24,034 nucleotides of DNA, taken from contig JBJKSH010000208.1 in NCBI GenBank assembly GCA_046704255.1, positions 1-24,034 of the forward strand, given 5' to 3'. The position numbers were made by a program, and so were the translations under genes. Of this stretch, positions 7,649 through 16,114 are shown one piece after another. Within the stretch, counting starts at the first letter, position 1. Each line of letters starts with the position of its first letter. The notes beneath the pieces were generated by a model. It was given only the letters and a program-made list of their open reading frames with translations. It was not told the DNA's origin and did not search any database. Source of the stretch: FEN-1297 sp046704255. GTDB taxonomy: Bacteria > Bacteroidota > Ignavibacteria > Ignavibacteriales > Ignavibacteriaceae.

Positions 7649-10600
7649 ATGATATTTAACATAAAATATTATATTATCTTTCAATTATTATTCTGCGGAA
7701 TGGGGGAAGTATTTTCTCAAATTACCAAACAGCAAAATTTAAATACGTGGACGATTTATGAGTCTCCTGTGAAGAATAAACTTAACAGAATTGTTATGCT
7801 GTCTAAAACACAGGGTTATATCGCAGGCAAATACCTGCTGAAGTTAAACAATGGTAAATGGATTATATCTTCAAAATCTCCTCCTGTTCCAACTATCGAG
7901 TGTTTCTTTCTCCTTGATAAAAACAATATATGGGCGGCACATTCAAACCTTACAAACAGTTCTGATTTTTACCATTATAACGGCACCGGGTGGAAAGCCG
8001 AATATAATCCCTTAGCAAACCAGATTAGCAGTATCTTTTTTTTAAATAAGAAAACAGGCTGGCTTGCGGGAGATAGAGAGATTGCATTTTTAAAGAACGG
8101 TCAATGGAAATTCCTTAAATATCCTAACACATCGGCCGGTATCAGCTATATATGCGGTACAGATAAGAATAACCTTTGGATACTTACTGGTGATCAAAAA
8201 TTATTCTCATTTGTAAACGGTAATTGGATGCAGCAATTTATTAAAGAGAAAATAATCTATATGAATTTTTTTGATCGGGATTCCGGCTTTGTAATAACCG
8301 GGAATAAATTATTTATTCGTAATCATTCCGGATGGCAATTGCACTCAAGTAATTCTTTGTTCGGCAGCATCAGCCGTCTGTTTTTTCTTAACAACGGGGA
8401 GATTTGGGGCGCCGGTTTAAACGGATTAATTATTCACTTCAACAGGAAACACTGGGAAAAAGTAGACTCACCTACCGGGGAAAACTTACACGATATTTTT
8501 ATGACATCAAATAATGAAGGATGGATTGTCGGCAGTAAAGGTACTATCCTTAAATATTCTTTTAAAAAAGAAAATTTTAAAAATATAAACCTCGGATTTG
8601 ATTTGATAAATATGTCTCCTTACAGTAAAGATGTTAATGATGAATACGGGGTTGCGATAGAAGATTTTAATAACGACAATATAAAAGATATTTACGCCGT
8701 ATGTATCTTTGAGCCGAGCAGACTTTACCTGGGAAGTAATTTTAACAATTCTCAAGAAATATCTTTTGAAAACGAAGCAGTATATAGAGGGGCTACAGGA
8801 ATGACCGAGGACTCTAGCATTAATGCTCCCAACGAAATTTTTCTCGGCGTAGGTGTTGCCGATATTGATAATGACGGCGATGAGGATATTTACCTTTGCA
8901 ACCTGGTAGGCAAAAACAAATTATTACTTAACAATGGAAGCGGATATTTTAGAAATGTAACAAACAAAAAAGGAAGAGCCTGCACTGAAAGAGAACGAAC
9001 AAATATGGCAGTCTTTGGAGATGTTGACAATGACGGTAACGTTGATCTTTTTATTACAAACGAATATTCTTCCAACAGGCTTTTTAGAAATAACGGCAAC
9101 GGATATTTTGTAGATATAACCGGACCAGCAGGGCTTACTACAAAATACGGAGGCATGTGTGCTTCTTTTGCGGATATTGACGGAGACGGCAGGCTTGATT
9201 TGTTCGTTTCCAACTGGGGCCTGCCGAATATTTTATATAGAAATGTTTCGCATAACGGTATTATAAAATTTAAAAACATAACTAATGCATCTAATACGGG
9301 CGGAGAACCGTTTGCAAAAAGCAACGGTGTTGCTTTTGCTGATATAAATAACGACGGCAATCTTGATCTTTTTGTCGCCAACAGAGGTACTTCCAACCGT
9401 CTATACTTAAATAACGGCACGGGTGTATTTAAAGATGTAACAAAAAAATATCTAGGATTTGATTCCTTGTTAACTTACGGAGTAACCTTTGCAGATTTTG
9501 ATCAGGACGGATTCCTCGATTTGTACATTTCAAACGTCGGCAAAAATATTTTATATAAAAATATTGACGGTAAAAAGTTCGTCCGGATTACAAATCAAAC
9601 AGGAGCCCGGCACAGCGGCTATGGAACTGGAACTGCAGCCGGAGATATAGACGGCGACGGAGATATTGATCTTTATTCGGCAAATTACATTAACGGCCCA
9701 AGCAATTTATTTATAAATACACTGAACAATAAAAATTACCTGCTGCTGAAATTAAAAGGGACAATAAGCAACAGAGATGCAATTGGAGCCAAAGTATGGC
9801 TTTACAGAAGCGGTTATGCGGGGATAAAATCCGGTCTCCTCGGCTATAGAGAAGTTAACGGCGGTTCGGGGTATACTTCACACAATTCTACTGAAATCCA
9901 CTTTGGAGCAGATAAAAATTCTTTATATGATCTGGTTATACTCTTCCCCGCAAGCAACATTAAAAAGATATTGAAAAACGTAATGCCCGGGCAAAAAATA
10001 TTTATTAGCGAGGAAGATGGTTTAGCTGCGTTCAAAACTGTTTCCATTAAATATATTGAAAGAACTGCAATAGATCCCGAAATTCAATTCGAGGCCGGCA
10101 AACTTGCATTTGTTTTATTTCTTGTAGTATCTTCTTTCTTTTACGGAAAGAAAAGATACGGCTGGAATAACAATTTTAGTCTTGCAGTACATTGTTCCGC
10201 ACTTGCCGTTTACATATTTCAGATTTTGATTTTCAATTTCAAAGGTATATTATTGTCAACAATTCTCCCGGTTTCTTCAATATTTATTTATTTCGTTATT
10301 CTTTATCTCTTTTATGAACGCGTAGTATTGGTTGGATTAGCCAAAAGAGAAAAGCATGCAACAAGAGACAGAATTGCAAGAGACCTGCATGATGATCTTG
10401 CCTCAACAATCAGCAGTTCGGTTATATATATTCAGGCACTTAAAAGGAAGATGCAAAACCTGCCGGATGAAGATGCCTTTTTGGTTAATAAGGTGAATTC
10501 ACTTTTAGCCGATGCAACGGAATCAATTACGGATATTGTATGGACAATTTCGCCGGAACATGATAAACTAAGCGACCTTATTGTGCGGCTTAGAATTTTA

Positions 10601-10990
10601 ATTTCAGATATCTGCTCTGTCAACTCGATCAATTTTAACTGCCAAATTAATTTGAATAATTCCGACTATACAATCCGGGATGAAACAAGAAGAGAAATTT
10701 ATCTCATCTTTAAAGAAGCGTTAAATAATATCATTCATCATTCCAGAGCTAATCGTGTTGAACTAAAAGCGGAAATTTCCAACGGGCATTTTGAAATACG
10801 ACTGGCTGACAACGGAATCGGCTTTAATACGGAAACAATTCTTTCGCCCGATGAGTCTGCGGGCAATGAACTTCACGGACATGGAATTAAAAATATATTA
10901 CATAGAGCCCGAAAAGCAGGGTGTGAACTATCAATTAACTCCCGGTATGGTAAAGGGACAGAAATTTCGGTAAGGAGAAAATTGACATAA
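7649..10990 (+). CDS. Sensor histidine kinase with FG-GAP propeller and ASPIC/UnbV ectodomain
   Basis: The product is 1113 residues. A signal peptide covers about 1-24 (ending VFSQ). Residues about 35-305 are WxxG-type propeller repeats resembling BNR/YCF48-like blades (GEIWGAGLNGLIIHFN, EGWIVGSKGTILKY). Seven FG-GAP/VCBS calcium-binding loops of the form DxDxDGxxD begin at residues 339, 405, 458, 509, 565, 616 and 666, spaced 50-66, as in an integrin-like propeller. Residues about 710-788 match an ASPIC/UnbV domain (IGAKVWLYRSG, REVNGGSGYTSHNSTEIHFG). Three membrane spans lie at about 817-889. HisKA_3 carries H914 (RDLHDDLAS); HATPase_c carries E1023-ALNN and D1054-NGIG. All kinase motifs are intact. 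The likely partner is the LuxR-type regulator 67 bases downstream. Ca2+-dependent sensing of an extracellular ligand is inference. I do not recall this ectodomain on a kinase as a standard architecture. Confidence 0.93.
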   Translation: MIFNIKYYIIFQLLFCGMGEVFSQITKQQNLNTWTIYESPVKNKLNRIVMLSKTQGYIAGKYLLKLNNGKWIISSKSPPVPTIECFFLLDKNNIWAAHSNLTNSSDFYHYNGTGWKAEYNPLANQISSIFFLNKKTGWLAGDREIAFLKNGQWKFLKYPNTSAGISYICGTDKNNLWILTGDQKLFSFVNGNWMQQFIKEKIIYMNFFDRDSGFVITGNKLFIRNHSGWQLHSSNSLFGSISRLFFLNNGEIWGAGLNGLIIHFNRKHWEKVDSPTGENLHDIFMTSNNEGWIVGSKGTILKYSFKKENFKNINLGFDLINMSPYSKDVNDEYGVAIEDFNNDNIKDIYAVCIFEPSRLYLGSNFNNSQEISFENEAVYRGATGMTEDSSINAPNEIFLGVGVADIDNDGDEDIYLCNLVGKNKLLLNNGSGYFRNVTNKKGRACTERERTNMAVFGDVDNDGNVDLFITNEYSSNRLFRNNGNGYFVDITGPAGLTTKYGGMCASFADIDGDGRLDLFVSNWGLPNILYRNVSHNGIIKFKNITNASNTGGEPFAKSNGVAFADINNDGNLDLFVANRGTSNRLYLNNGTGVFKDVTKKYLGFDSLLTYGVTFADFDQDGFLDLYISNVGKNILYKNIDGKKFVRITNQTGARHSGYGTGTAAGDIDGDGDIDLYSANYINGPSNLFINTLNNKNYLLLKLKGTISNRDAIGAKVWLYRSGYAGIKSGLLGYREVNGGSGYTSHNSTEIHFGADKNSLYDLVILFPASNIKKILKNVMPGQKIFISEEDGLAAFKTVSIKYIERTAIDPEIQFEAGKLAFVLFLVVSSFFYGKKRYGWNNNFSLAVHCSALAVYIFQILIFNFKGILLSTILPVSSIFIYFVILYLFYERVVLVGLAKREKHATRDRIARDLHDDLASTISSSVIYIQALKRKMQNLPDEDAFLVNKVNSLLADATESITDIVWTISPEHDKLSDLIVRLRILISDICSVNSINFNCQINLNNSDYTIRDETRREIYLIFKEALNNIIHHSRANRVELKAEISNGHFEIRLADNGIGFNTETILSPDESAGNELHGHGIKNILHRARKAGCELSINSRYGKGTEISVRRKLT

Positions 10991-11057
10991 ATTGACTATT
11001 GAATTGAATTAATAAAATCGAAATCTTTATAAAGATAAATATTAAGAAGATTGTTGA

Positions 11058-11687
11058 ATGAGCATTAGAGTTTCAATAATTGAAGACCATGCAGAGTTTA
11101 GAAAAGGTATTTATTACATTCTTAACTCTACCGAAGGGTTTACATGTGTTGGCGAATTCGAGTCTGTAAAAAGTGCTCTTGAAAGTGAAGAAGTTCCTGA
11201 AGTTATTCTTCTTGATATAAATCTTCCCGGGATATCAGGTATAGAAGGGATTTCTTTTCTAAAGAAGAAATTCCCCGATGTCAAAATTATAATGCTTACT
11301 GTATTTGACGACGATAAAAAGGTTTTTCACTCCATACTTTCCGGCGCTGACGGCTACCTTCTTAAAAAGACCTCGCCGATAAGGATTCTACAGGCTATTG
11401 AAGACGCATCAGCGGGCGGCTCACCGATGACACCGTCGGTCGCAAAGCAGGTGCTGAATTTATTCAAGAATTATTTACCGTATAAGAACGAACCGAGCAG
11501 CCTGTCGGCAAGGGAAAAAGAAATTCTTTCACTTATTGTAACCGGGCTGAGTAATGATGAGATTTCGGAAAAGCTTTTTATCAGCCTTCAAACGGTCAGA
11601 AATCATATTAGAAATATTTATAAGAAACTGCATGTACATTCTAAAACTCAAGCGGTTGTAAAAGCAATTAGAGATGGCGAAGTTTAA
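11058..11687 (+). CDS. NarL/FixJ-type response regulator (receiver + LuxR HTH)
   Basis: The product is 209 residues. The receiver domain (about 3-120) has E9-D10 in the acidic pocket, phospho-acceptor D53 (VILLDINLPG) and the conserved Lys in GYLLKKTSP. The LuxR-type helix-turn-helix (about 145-209) reads LSAREKEILSLIVTG, then FISLQTVRNHIRNIYKKLHV. It is a cytoplasmic DNA-binding regulator, most likely phosphorylated by the FG-GAP kinase encoded directly upstream on the same strand. It resembles the 3833-4480 regulator along its whole length (same order, same GYLLKK and KLHV..SR/SK..AV endings), so the two systems are probably paralogous in their output halves. A purine-rich AAGAAG about 10 bases before the ATG is the only ribosome-site candidate. 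The 215 bases after its stop show no clear terminator. Confidence 0.93.
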   Translation: MSIRVSIIEDHAEFRKGIYYILNSTEGFTCVGEFESVKSALESEEVPEVILLDINLPGISGIEGISFLKKKFPDVKIIMLTVFDDDKKVFHSILSGADGYLLKKTSPIRILQAIEDASAGGSPMTPSVAKQVLNLFKNYLPYKNEPSSLSAREKEILSLIVTGLSNDEISEKLFISLQTVRNHIRNIYKKLHVHSKTQAVVKAIRDGEV

Positions 11688-11902
11688 TCGAACACTTTCT
11701 ATACTGCCTTAACTATTTACCGGCAAACCTTACTAACCAGGTATTAAATTTTTAACGGGATGATGGTAAATGATGCAGTTGAGTCATAGTTTTTATTTAA
11801 TATTCTCACTACAGGGGAAAAGGAAATTGATATTAAGGACCTAAGGTTGTTTTATAAAATTTAGGAATAAAAATCTTCCGGAAGCTGAATTACACTAATA
11901 AT

Positions 11903-14900
11903 TTATCCGCCTTTATCGTAATTCAAAGAACTGCCGAGCCAATTTTCAATTTCATCCAGGCTCATGCCTTTCCTTTTATGATAATCCATTATCTGGTCTT
12001 TACTAATTTTACCGACATTAAAATATTTGGCACCGGGGTGGGCAAAATATAAACCGCAAACGGAAGCTGCGGGGTACATTGCCAGGCTTTCCGTAAGTGT
12101 TATGGATGCATTCTTCTCAACATCAAGCAGATCAAAAATTATAAGCTTTTCGGTGTGGTCCGGCTGTGCCGGGTAACCGGGCGCAGGACGTATTCCCGTA
12201 TAGCTTTCTCCAATTAGTTCTTCATTTGTCAATTTTTCATTTTTCGAATATCCCCAATATTTTTTTCTTACCAGTTCATGTAAATGTTCCGCAAAAGCCT
12301 CAGCAAGCCGGTCTGCTATTGCTTTAACCATTATACTGTTGTAGTCGTCATGCTCTTCTTCAAATTTTTTAATTACCGGCTCAATGCCAATGCCCGTAGT
12401 AACAGCAAATGCACCGACATAATCGGCGATTCCCGTTTCCTTAGGTGCAATAAAATCCGCAAGTGCAATGTTTGGAAGTCCGTCTGTTTTTTGAGTTTGG
12501 GAACGTAAAGTATGCAAGACTCTTCTTACTCCTTTACATGTTTCTTCCGTATAAATTTCAATATCATCTCCAACGGAATTTGCAGGAAAAATTCCAAAGA
12601 CACCGTTTGCATGTAATAAATTTTTAGATATTATTTCATCTAAAATTTTATTGGCATCATTAAAAATTCTCTTTGCTTCGGAACCGTATTTTCCGTGTTC
12701 AAGTATAGCCGGGTATTTACCTTTCAACTCCCATGTTTGGAAGAACGGTGTCCAGTCAATATACTTACGTAAAGTTTCAAGGGAATAATTATTTAACACC
12801 GTAACACTCATAATTTCCGGTTTTGTAATTTTTATTTTACTCCAATCAGTTTGAAGTTTATTTTTCCTAGCCTGTTCAATTGGAATAAACTTTCTCGATT
12901 CACTCTTTTTTAAATGGTTTTCTCTTACCCTTTCATATTCATCATTAATATTTTTAATGAATTTTTCTCTTACACTTATATCATCCGTAAGCAGACTGCT
13001 AACAACTGGGACGCTCCTGGAGGCATCCAGAACATGCACAGTTGTGCCGCTGTAATTAGGATTTATTTTTACTGCAGTATGCACTTTTGAAGTAGTTGCA
13101 CCGCCGATTAATAAAGGCAGCTTTAATCCCTGCCGTTCCATTTCTTTTGCAACATGAACCATTTCATCGAGCGAAGGAGTGATAAGTCCGCTGATACCGA
13201 TTATATCCGCCTTTGCATCAATTGCGGACTGTATTATCTTATCGGAGCTAACCATTACTCCAAGATCAATAACATTATAATTGTTGCATCCTAGAACCAC
13301 ACCAACAATGTTTTTTCCAATATCATGAACATCGCCTTTAACAGTAGCCATAACTATTGTACCAGAAGCTCCACCTAAATCCTCCCCAAAGGAAGCCCCT
13401 TCTAAGTCCTCCCCTTTGGGGAAGAATTGTTTTGATGGCAGACTTTCCAATTCTATTAAAATATGAGATAAAACTTGCTCGGAGTTATTCAGAATTTCTT
13501 CATTTTTAAATCGAACAACTTTAAACCCGTTTTCATTCAACCATTTAGTTCTTATCTCATCCGATTCCTGATTTTCCGGTAACTGATGAATTGAACCATC
13601 GAGTTCAATTACAAATTTTTTATCAAGACAAACAAAATCGGCAATATACCGTCCAATTATATGCTGCCTTCTAAATTTATATCCTTCAAGTTTTTTTGTT
13701 CCTAAGTATTTCCAAAGCGCTGATTCGGCAGGCGTTGGTTTCTCACGATTATCTTTAGCCAAGTCTTTAAGTTTGCCATACAAAACCGGATCTGCTGTTT
13801 GGTACCCAAACCGTCCACTCATTTTCTCCCCTTCCCTTTGGGAAGGGGTTTGGGGATGGGCTTCCCCTTCTCCTTGGGAAGGGGTTGGGGGATGGGCTTG
13901 GTTTTGGTTTTTAATATACGGTTCAAGATATGCAACCGCTTTCTTCATCACTCTGGCGCTTTTTACAACCTGCGGCAAAAACATTTTACCGGAACCAAAA
14001 AGATCACCAACTACATTCATCCCTGCCATTAAAGGGCCTTCAATTACATCCAGCGGCTTGGGATATTTCTTTCGTGCTTCTTCGGTATCTTCTATTATAT
14101 AATCCGTTATACCTTTAATTAATGCATGCTTTAATCTTTCATCAACAGGCTTTTCACGCCATTCATCTTTTATTACTTCTTCTTTTCCTTTTTGTTTAAC
14201 CGTTTCCGCAAAGTCAACCAATCTCTCGGTTGCATCTTTCCTTCTATTGAAAAGGACATCTTCAACAAGAGTTAAAAGATCATTAGGAATCTCTTCATAA
14301 ACTTCAAGCTGACCTGCATTAACAATTCCCATATCCATTCCTGCTTTTATTGCATGGTAAAGGAATGCAGAATGCATTGCTTCTCTAACAGTGTTGTTGC
14401 CTCGGAAAGAAAATGAAATGTTGCTTACACCGCCGCTTACTTTTGCCAGCGGGAGATTTTGTTTAATCCATCTTGCCGTTTCAATATAGTCTACAGCGTA
14501 ATTATTATGTTCTTCAATTCCGGTTGCTACCGTAAGAATATTAGGATCAAAAATAATATCCTGCGGAGGGAAACCTATTTCTTCAGTTAAAATTTTATAA
14601 GCTCTCTTACAAATATTTTTCCTTTTCTCAAGAGTATCGCCCTGGCCTTTTTCATCAAAAGCCATTACAATTGCGGCTGCACCGTACTGAAGTATTTTAC
14701 GTGCATGTTCTTTAAATACTTCCCCTCCTTCTTTCAGACTTATAGAATTAACAATTCCTTTGCCCTGAAGGCATTTTAAGCCAGCCTCAATTACAGACCA
14801 TTTTGATGAGTCGATCATTATAGGCAGCTTTGCAATATCCGGTTCGGAGCCGAGAAGATTTAAAAACTTAGTCATTGCTGCTTCGGAATCCAGAAGACCT

Positions 14901-16114
14901 TCATCCATATTTACATCCAGAATTTGAGCACCGCCTTCTACCTGGCTTCTGGCAACGGATAATGCAGTCTCATAATCACCGGCTAAAATTAATTTCTCAA
15001 ATTTTTTTGAACCGGTTATGTTCGTTCTTTCGCCTATGTTTACAAAATTTGTTTCGGGACGAATTGTTAAAGGTTCCAATCCGCTTAACCTTAAATAAGG
15101 AATCGTTCCGGGTATTTTTCTAGGTATAAAATTTACGGCAATCCCGGAAATCATTTTAATGTGTTCCGGAGTTGTGCCGCAGCATCCTCCTACAATATTA
15201 AAGAAACCTTCTTCCGCATACTCCCGAAGAACGGAAGATGTATATTCTGCCGTTTCCGTATACTCACCTAATTCATTAGGTAAACCGGCATTTGGATAAA
15301 TGCTTACATAACACGGCACTATCCCGGAAAGCTCTTCTATAAAAGGACGCATTTGTTTTCCGCCAAGAGCGCAGTTAAGTCCAACACTTAATAAATTTTT
15401 TGTATGCGAAATTGAAATCCAAAATGCTTCGGTTGTCTGACCGGAAAGAGTTCTACCGCTTAAATCTACAATTGTCCCGGAAATCATTACGGGAATTTCT
15501 TTATTAACTTTTCTGCACTGTTCTTCAACTGCAAAAATAGCTGCCTTGGCGTTAAGTGTATCAAATATGGTTTCTACTAAAAAGATGTCCACACCGCCGT
15601 CAATTAAACCAGCAACTTGTTCCTGATAGGCAGCAGAAAGCTGATCGAACGTAACAGCCCTGTAACCCGGATCGTTTACATCCGGAGAAAGTGATGCTGT
15701 TTTATTCGTAGGCCCTAATGAACCTGCAACAAATCTTGGTTTGCCGGGATTTTGTTTTGTAATTTCATCGGCAGCTTGGCGAGCTATTTTAGCCGCCTGC
15801 AAATTCATTTCGTAAATTATATTTTCTAATTTATAGTCGGCTTGTGAAATTGCTGTTCCGCTGAAAGTATTGGTTTCAATAATATCGGCACCGGCTAGCA
15901 GATATTCCTTATGAATTTCCTTTATGATATCCGGCTGCGTTATACTTAAAAGATCATTATTACCTTTCAAATCGTGCGAATGATCTTTGAACCTTGTTCC
16001 TCTAAAATCTTCTTCGGATAAACGGTAACTTTGGATCATTGTACCCATTGCACCGTCAAGAATCATAATTCTTTTATTTAGAATATCTTTTAATTGATTG
16101 AATGTGTTGTTCAT
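11903..16114 (-). CDS. metH: Cobalamin-dependent methionine synthase carrying an internal DUF559 insertion
   Basis: MetH transfers the methyl group of methyltetrahydrofolate to homocysteine via B12, in the cytoplasm. Domains: homocysteine-binding about 1-325, with the zinc ligands C248, C311 and C312 (GGCCGTTP); pterin-binding about 350-620; helical cap about 645-735; B12-binding about 918-1050, with H930 as axial ligand in DVHDIGKN; AdoMet-dependent reactivation about 1075-1395 (IRPAPGYPAQPDH). All key residues are intact. Residues about 740-917 do not belong to MetH: they are an in-frame DUF559 cassette between cap and B12 domains. Without them the length is 1225, close to the 1227 of E. 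coli MetH. The ATG at 16114 starts MNNTFNQLKDIL; it lies in a 16-base tandem duplication that places a second, out-of-frame ATG at 16130. No cobalamin riboswitch is recognisable upstream. Whether the enzyme works with the insert is unknown, but the open frame argues it is selected. Confidence 0.97.
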   Translation of the reverse strand: MNNTFNQLKDILNKRIMILDGAMGTMIQSYRLSEEDFRGTRFKDHSHDLKGNNDLLSITQPDIIKEIHKEYLLAGADIIETNTFSGTAISQADYKLENIIYEMNLQAAKIARQAADEITKQNPGKPRFVAGSLGPTNKTASLSPDVNDPGYRAVTFDQLSAAYQEQVAGLIDGGVDIFLVETIFDTLNAKAAIFAVEEQCRKVNKEIPVMISGTIVDLSGRTLSGQTTEAFWISISHTKNLLSVGLNCALGGKQMRPFIEELSGIVPCYVSIYPNAGLPNELGEYTETAEYTSSVLREYAEEGFFNIVGGCCGTTPEHIKMISGIAVNFIPRKIPGTIPYLRLSGLEPLTIRPETNFVNIGERTNITGSKKFEKLILAGDYETALSVARSQVEGGAQILDVNMDEGLLDSEAAMTKFLNLLGSEPDIAKLPIMIDSSKWSVIEAGLKCLQGKGIVNSISLKEGGEVFKEHARKILQYGAAAIVMAFDEKGQGDTLEKRKNICKRAYKILTEEIGFPPQDIIFDPNILTVATGIEEHNNYAVDYIETARWIKQNLPLAKVSGGVSNISFSFRGNNTVREAMHSAFLYHAIKAGMDMGIVNAGQLEVYEEIPNDLLTLVEDVLFNRRKDATERLVDFAETVKQKGKEEVIKDEWREKPVDERLKHALIKGITDYIIEDTEEARKKYPKPLDVIEGPLMAGMNVVGDLFGSGKMFLPQVVKSARVMKKAVAYLEPYIKNQNQAHPPTPSQGEGEAHPQTPSQREGEKMSGRFGYQTADPVLYGKLKDLAKDNREKPTPAESALWKYLGTKKLEGYKFRRQHIIGRYIADFVCLDKKFVIELDGSIHQLPENQESDEIRTKWLNENGFKVVRFKNEEILNNSEQVLSHILIELESLPSKQFFPKGEDLEGASFGEDLGGASGTIVMATVKGDVHDIGKNIVGVVLGCNNYNVIDLGVMVSSDKIIQSAIDAKADIIGISGLITPSLDEMVHVAKEMERQGLKLPLLIGGATTSKVHTAVKINPNYSGTTVHVLDASRSVPVVSSLLTDDISVREKFIKNINDEYERVRENHLKKSESRKFIPIEQARKNKLQTDWSKIKITKPEIMSVTVLNNYSLETLRKYIDWTPFFQTWELKGKYPAILEHGKYGSEAKRIFNDANKILDEIISKNLLHANGVFGIFPANSVGDDIEIYTEETCKGVRRVLHTLRSQTQKTDGLPNIALADFIAPKETGIADYVGAFAVTTGIGIEPVIKKFEEEHDDYNSIMVKAIADRLAEAFAEHLHELVRKKYWGYSKNEKLTNEELIGESYTGIRPAPGYPAQPDHTEKLIIFDLLDVEKNASITLTESLAMYPAASVCGLYFAHPGAKYFNVGKISKDQIMDYHKRKGMSLDEIENWLGSSLNYDKGG
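13364..13423. repeat. Palindromic terminal repeats of the DUF559 cassette, metH C-terminal side
   Basis: There are two degenerate tandem units sharing CTAARTCCTCCCC and ending GGAAG. The second contains the hairpin TCCCC-TTT-GGGGA (13410-13422). They encode FPKGEDLEGAS followed by FGEDLGGAS, a visible peptide duplication. Read inward, this end resembles the inward reading of the other end (AAGCCCATCCCCCAACCCC...), as imperfect terminal inverted repeats. Confidence 0.75.
13820..13832 (-). promoter_or_regulatory. Possible internal ribosome site and ATG for the DUF559 part
   Basis: On the minus strand, GGGGAG (13831-13826), supplied by the palindromic repeat, is followed after three bases by an in-frame ATG (13822-13820, metH Met765) at the start of MSGRFGYQTADPV. 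Initiation here would give the DUF559 domain joined to the C-terminal half of MetH, because the cassette has no stop of its own. Confidence 0.3.
13826..13897. repeat. 36-bp tandem palindromic repeats of the DUF559 cassette, metH N-terminal side
   Basis: There are two 36-base units in tandem, encoding AHPPTPSQGEGE and AHPQTPSQREGE. One unit contains a perfect 9-base-arm palindrome, CCCCTTCCC-TTT-GGGAAGGGG (13828-13848). The other has a near-perfect version (13864-13884). They are GC-rich in an AT-rich gene, which is consistent with foreign or repeat-family DNA. Confidence 0.85.

Larger units (their letters stand above)
13364..13897 (-). mobile_element. In-frame DUF559 endonuclease cassette with palindromic terminal repeats, inside metH
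   Basis: The insert is 534 bases (178 codons, metH residues about 740-917), open in the metH frame, and encodes a DUF559 domain at about 785-890. DUF559 belongs to the Vsr/PD-(D/E)xK restriction-endonuclease-like superfamily. Visible conserved features: PTPAESALWKYL (E797), GYKFRRQHIIGRYIADF (R815, R816, H818, D826), FVIELDGSIH (E837, D839, H843) and FKVVRFKNEEIL. All look intact. The ends are two tandem copies of a C/G-rich palindromic repeat on each side (13364-13423 and 13826-13897), in inverted orientation to each other. The central stretch resembles free-standing DUF559 proteins, which often start with a short helix before the PTPAE motif. Exact borders are inferred from where MetH similarity stops. 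It could instead be an old domain fusion, but the repeats favour an inserted element. Confidence 0.85.

Noticed and set aside
11875..11884. CTTCCGGAAG palindrome followed by T-rich sequence after metH as a terminator
   Set aside because: A loop of at least three bases leaves a stem too short to be a credible terminator.
13364..13897. Intein inside MetH
   Set aside because: There is no Cys/Ser at the N-junction, no His-Asn at the C-junction and no Hint-domain motifs; only a nuclease domain with repeat linkers is present.
13773..14102. Plus-strand reading frames across the cassette's right end
   Set aside because: They are low-complexity products of the palindromic repeats and antisense metH, with no recognisable domain; the minus-strand frame explains the sequence.
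11903..16114. metH as a pseudogene because of the insertion
   Set aside because: The frame is intact through both junctions and all zinc, B12 and AdoMet motifs are present, so there is no sign of decay.
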